This document shows positions 63,009 through 64,000 of a DNA stretch of 64,000 nucleotides, one piece after another. The translations under genes and the position numbers were made by a program. The notes under the pieces are model-generated. The model was not told the DNA's origin. It made no database searches and saw only the letters and a program-made list of their open reading frames with translations. Source of the DNA: Myroides marinus (GTDB lineage Bacteria; Bacteroidota; Bacteroidia; Flavobacteriales; Flavobacteriaceae); the NCBI RefSeq assembly GCF_900109075.1, contig NZ_FNYS01000002.1, positions 62,001 to 126,000 on the forward strand, in the 5' to 3' direction. The number at the start of each line of letters is the position of its first letter. Within the stretch, counting starts at the first letter, position 1.

Positions 63009-63560
63009 ATGAGCGATAATAAATATAACACAGTAGAAGCTCCTGAGGGATATGTAGGAGAAGGATTCTTTGCTACTAAACTAAGTTCAGTAGTTGGTTT
63101 AGCACGTGCAAACTCTATGTGGCCATTACCTTTTGCAACTTCATGTTGTGGTATTGAATTCATGGCAACGATGGCAGCTACGTATGACGTAGCTCGTTTT
63201 GGTTCTGAGCGTATGAGTTTCTCTCCAAGACAGGCAGATATGCTAATGGTTATGGGTACTATTTCTAAAAAGATGGCTCCTATCCTAAGACAAGTATATG
63301 AACAAATGGCTGAGCCAAAATGGGTTATCGCTGTTGGTGCATGTGCATGTTCTGGTGGGGTTTTTGATACATACTCTGTATTACAAGGAATAGACAAGGT
63401 AATCCCAGTTGACGTATATGTTCCTGGATGTCCTCCTAGACCAGAGCAAATTTTAGATGGAGTACTTAGATTACAAGAAATTGTAAAGTCTGAGTCAGTA
63501 AATCGTAGAGGTACAAAAGAATACGATGATTTATTAACTTCATACAACTTAGATAAATAG
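63009..63560 (+). CDS. nuoB: NADH-quinone oxidoreductase subunit B
   Basis: A 183-residue subunit carrying iron-sulfur cluster N2. Cluster cysteines are in [34 protein letters not shown] and [14 protein letters not shown]. It sits at the junction of the peripheral and membrane arms, next to the quinone site. The length is normal. nuoC begins 1 bp after the stop. Confidence 0.96.
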   Translation: MSDNKYNTVEAPEGYVGEGFFATKLSSVVGLARANSMWPLPFATSCCGIEFMATMAATYDVARFGSERMSFSPRQADMLMVMGTISKKMAPILRQVYEQMAEPKWVIAVGACACSGGVFDTYSVLQGIDKVIPVDVYVPGCPPRPEQILDGVLRLQEIVKSESVNRRGTKEYDDLLTSYNLDK

Positions 63561-63561
63561 T

Positions 63562-64000
63562 ATGGCATTAGATAATACTACATTACAAAAAAAACTAATA
63601 GAGACATTCGGAATGTCAGTTAGTGAGTTTCATGAACAACATGGAATGTTGTCATTTGAAGTTGCTACTAATGCTACGCATGATGTTCTTAAGTTTTTAA
63701 AAGAGAATGCTGAGATGAACTTCAACTTCCTTACAGATGTTTGTGGAGTTCATTATGCTGACTTACCTTCGGAAAAACAATTAGCAGTGGTTTATCACAT
63801 GCATAATTGGATTGATAATGTTCGAGTTCGTTTTAAAACTTTCTTAGATATAAAAAACCCTGTTGTAGAGTCAGCAACTGATTTGTTCAGAAGTGCTAAC
63901 TGGCAAGAGAGAGAAACATATGATTTTTACGGAATTATCTTTAAAAATCATCCACAGTTAAAGAGAATCTTAAACATGGATGAAATGGAGTCTTTCCCAT
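63562..64000 (+). CDS. nuoC: NADH-quinone oxidoreductase subunit C, 3'-truncated by window edge
   Basis: The first 146 codons are in the window, starting MALDNTTLQKKLIETFGMSV. The family core is visible: FLTDVCGVHYADLPSEKQLA, VVYHMHNWIDNVRVRFKTF and the conserved WQERETYDFYGIIFKNHPQL near the end. It is a peripheral-arm subunit of complex I. The gene is cut only by the window end; no frameshift is seen. Confidence 0.95.
   Translation, partial: MALDNTTLQKKLIETFGMSVSEFHEQHGMLSFEVATNATHDVLKFLKENAEMNFNFLTDVCGVHYADLPSEKQLAVVYHMHNWIDNVRVRFKTFLDIKNPVVESATDLFRSANWQERETYDFYGIIFKNHPQLKRILNMDEMESFP

Noticed and set aside
1..64000. Defence islands, prophage, integrative elements
   Set aside because: No integrase, transposase, restriction, toxin or phage-like gene was recognised, and the gene order is mostly core.

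Overview
The window looks like chromosomal DNA of a member of the Flavobacteriaceae (Bacteroidota), most like Myroides or a close relative. The evidence is low GC, TAnnTTTG-type -7 promoter boxes without clear Shine-Dalgarno sites, a type IX secretion type-B sorting domain, several TonB-dependent receptors, DUF4374 and PCMD proteins, and flavobacterial gene neighbourhoods. The genus is inferred from general protein resemblance and was not tested. No rRNA, tRNA, CRISPR array, phage, integrase or insertion sequence was recognised.

Layout. 1-2109: a TonB-dependent receptor cut by the window edge, preceded by a small exported His/Cys protein. 2315-7508: an aromatic amino acid permease, then an envelope operon of a BamA-like barrel, a phosphoethanolamine-transferase-like enzyme and a PCMD protein. 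7580-12839: a truncated thioredoxin-reductase-like flavoprotein, DUF3109, an aspartic protease, TatD, an acyltransferase and asparaginase. 12897-18172: a 38-codon peptide gene, a MORN/YwqK-type protein, and a TonB receptor/DUF4374 uptake pair. 18387-28266: housekeeping genes, mostly on the minus strand (Dabb protein, tyrA, persulfide-dioxygenase-like protein, response regulator, asd, recJ, OsmC, rsmI, an acidic coiled-coil protein). 28369-31174: tdk, an MFS transporter, a GNAT acetyltransferase and a second small exported protein. 31551-38978: a minus-strand cluster of four large exported proteins: an L-type-lectin/DUF11 adhesin, two proteins sharing an N-terminal module, and a T9SS type-B cargo. 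39723-47959: a crotonase, two tandem outer-membrane paralogues, queD, lpxH, an HTTM protein, ribF, an EEP-family hydrolase and a zinc peptidase. 48356-53129: infB, nusA and rimP. 53299-57929: universal stress protein, MscS channel, ECF sigma factor, riboflavin synthase and pdxA. 57980-61907: DUF177, rpmF, fabH, accB and accC. 62219-64000: a cold-shock protein and the start of the nuo (complex I) operon.

Most genes are ordinary core functions in conserved order. The accessory material is mainly envelope and surface biology: metal or siderophore uptake, outer-membrane modification, and a secreted adhesin cluster. The least explained signals are three noncoding segments built on a roughly 11-nt period (21590-21688, 40563-40673 and, more weakly, 54236-54350), a leader hairpin with a T-tract ahead of rimP-nusA-infB, a terminator inside the adhesin cluster, and two small exported proteins whose putative -7 boxes almost touch the start codon. 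No clearly new multi-gene system such as defence or secretion was found; the adhesin cluster and the 11-nt elements are the best candidates for something undescribed.
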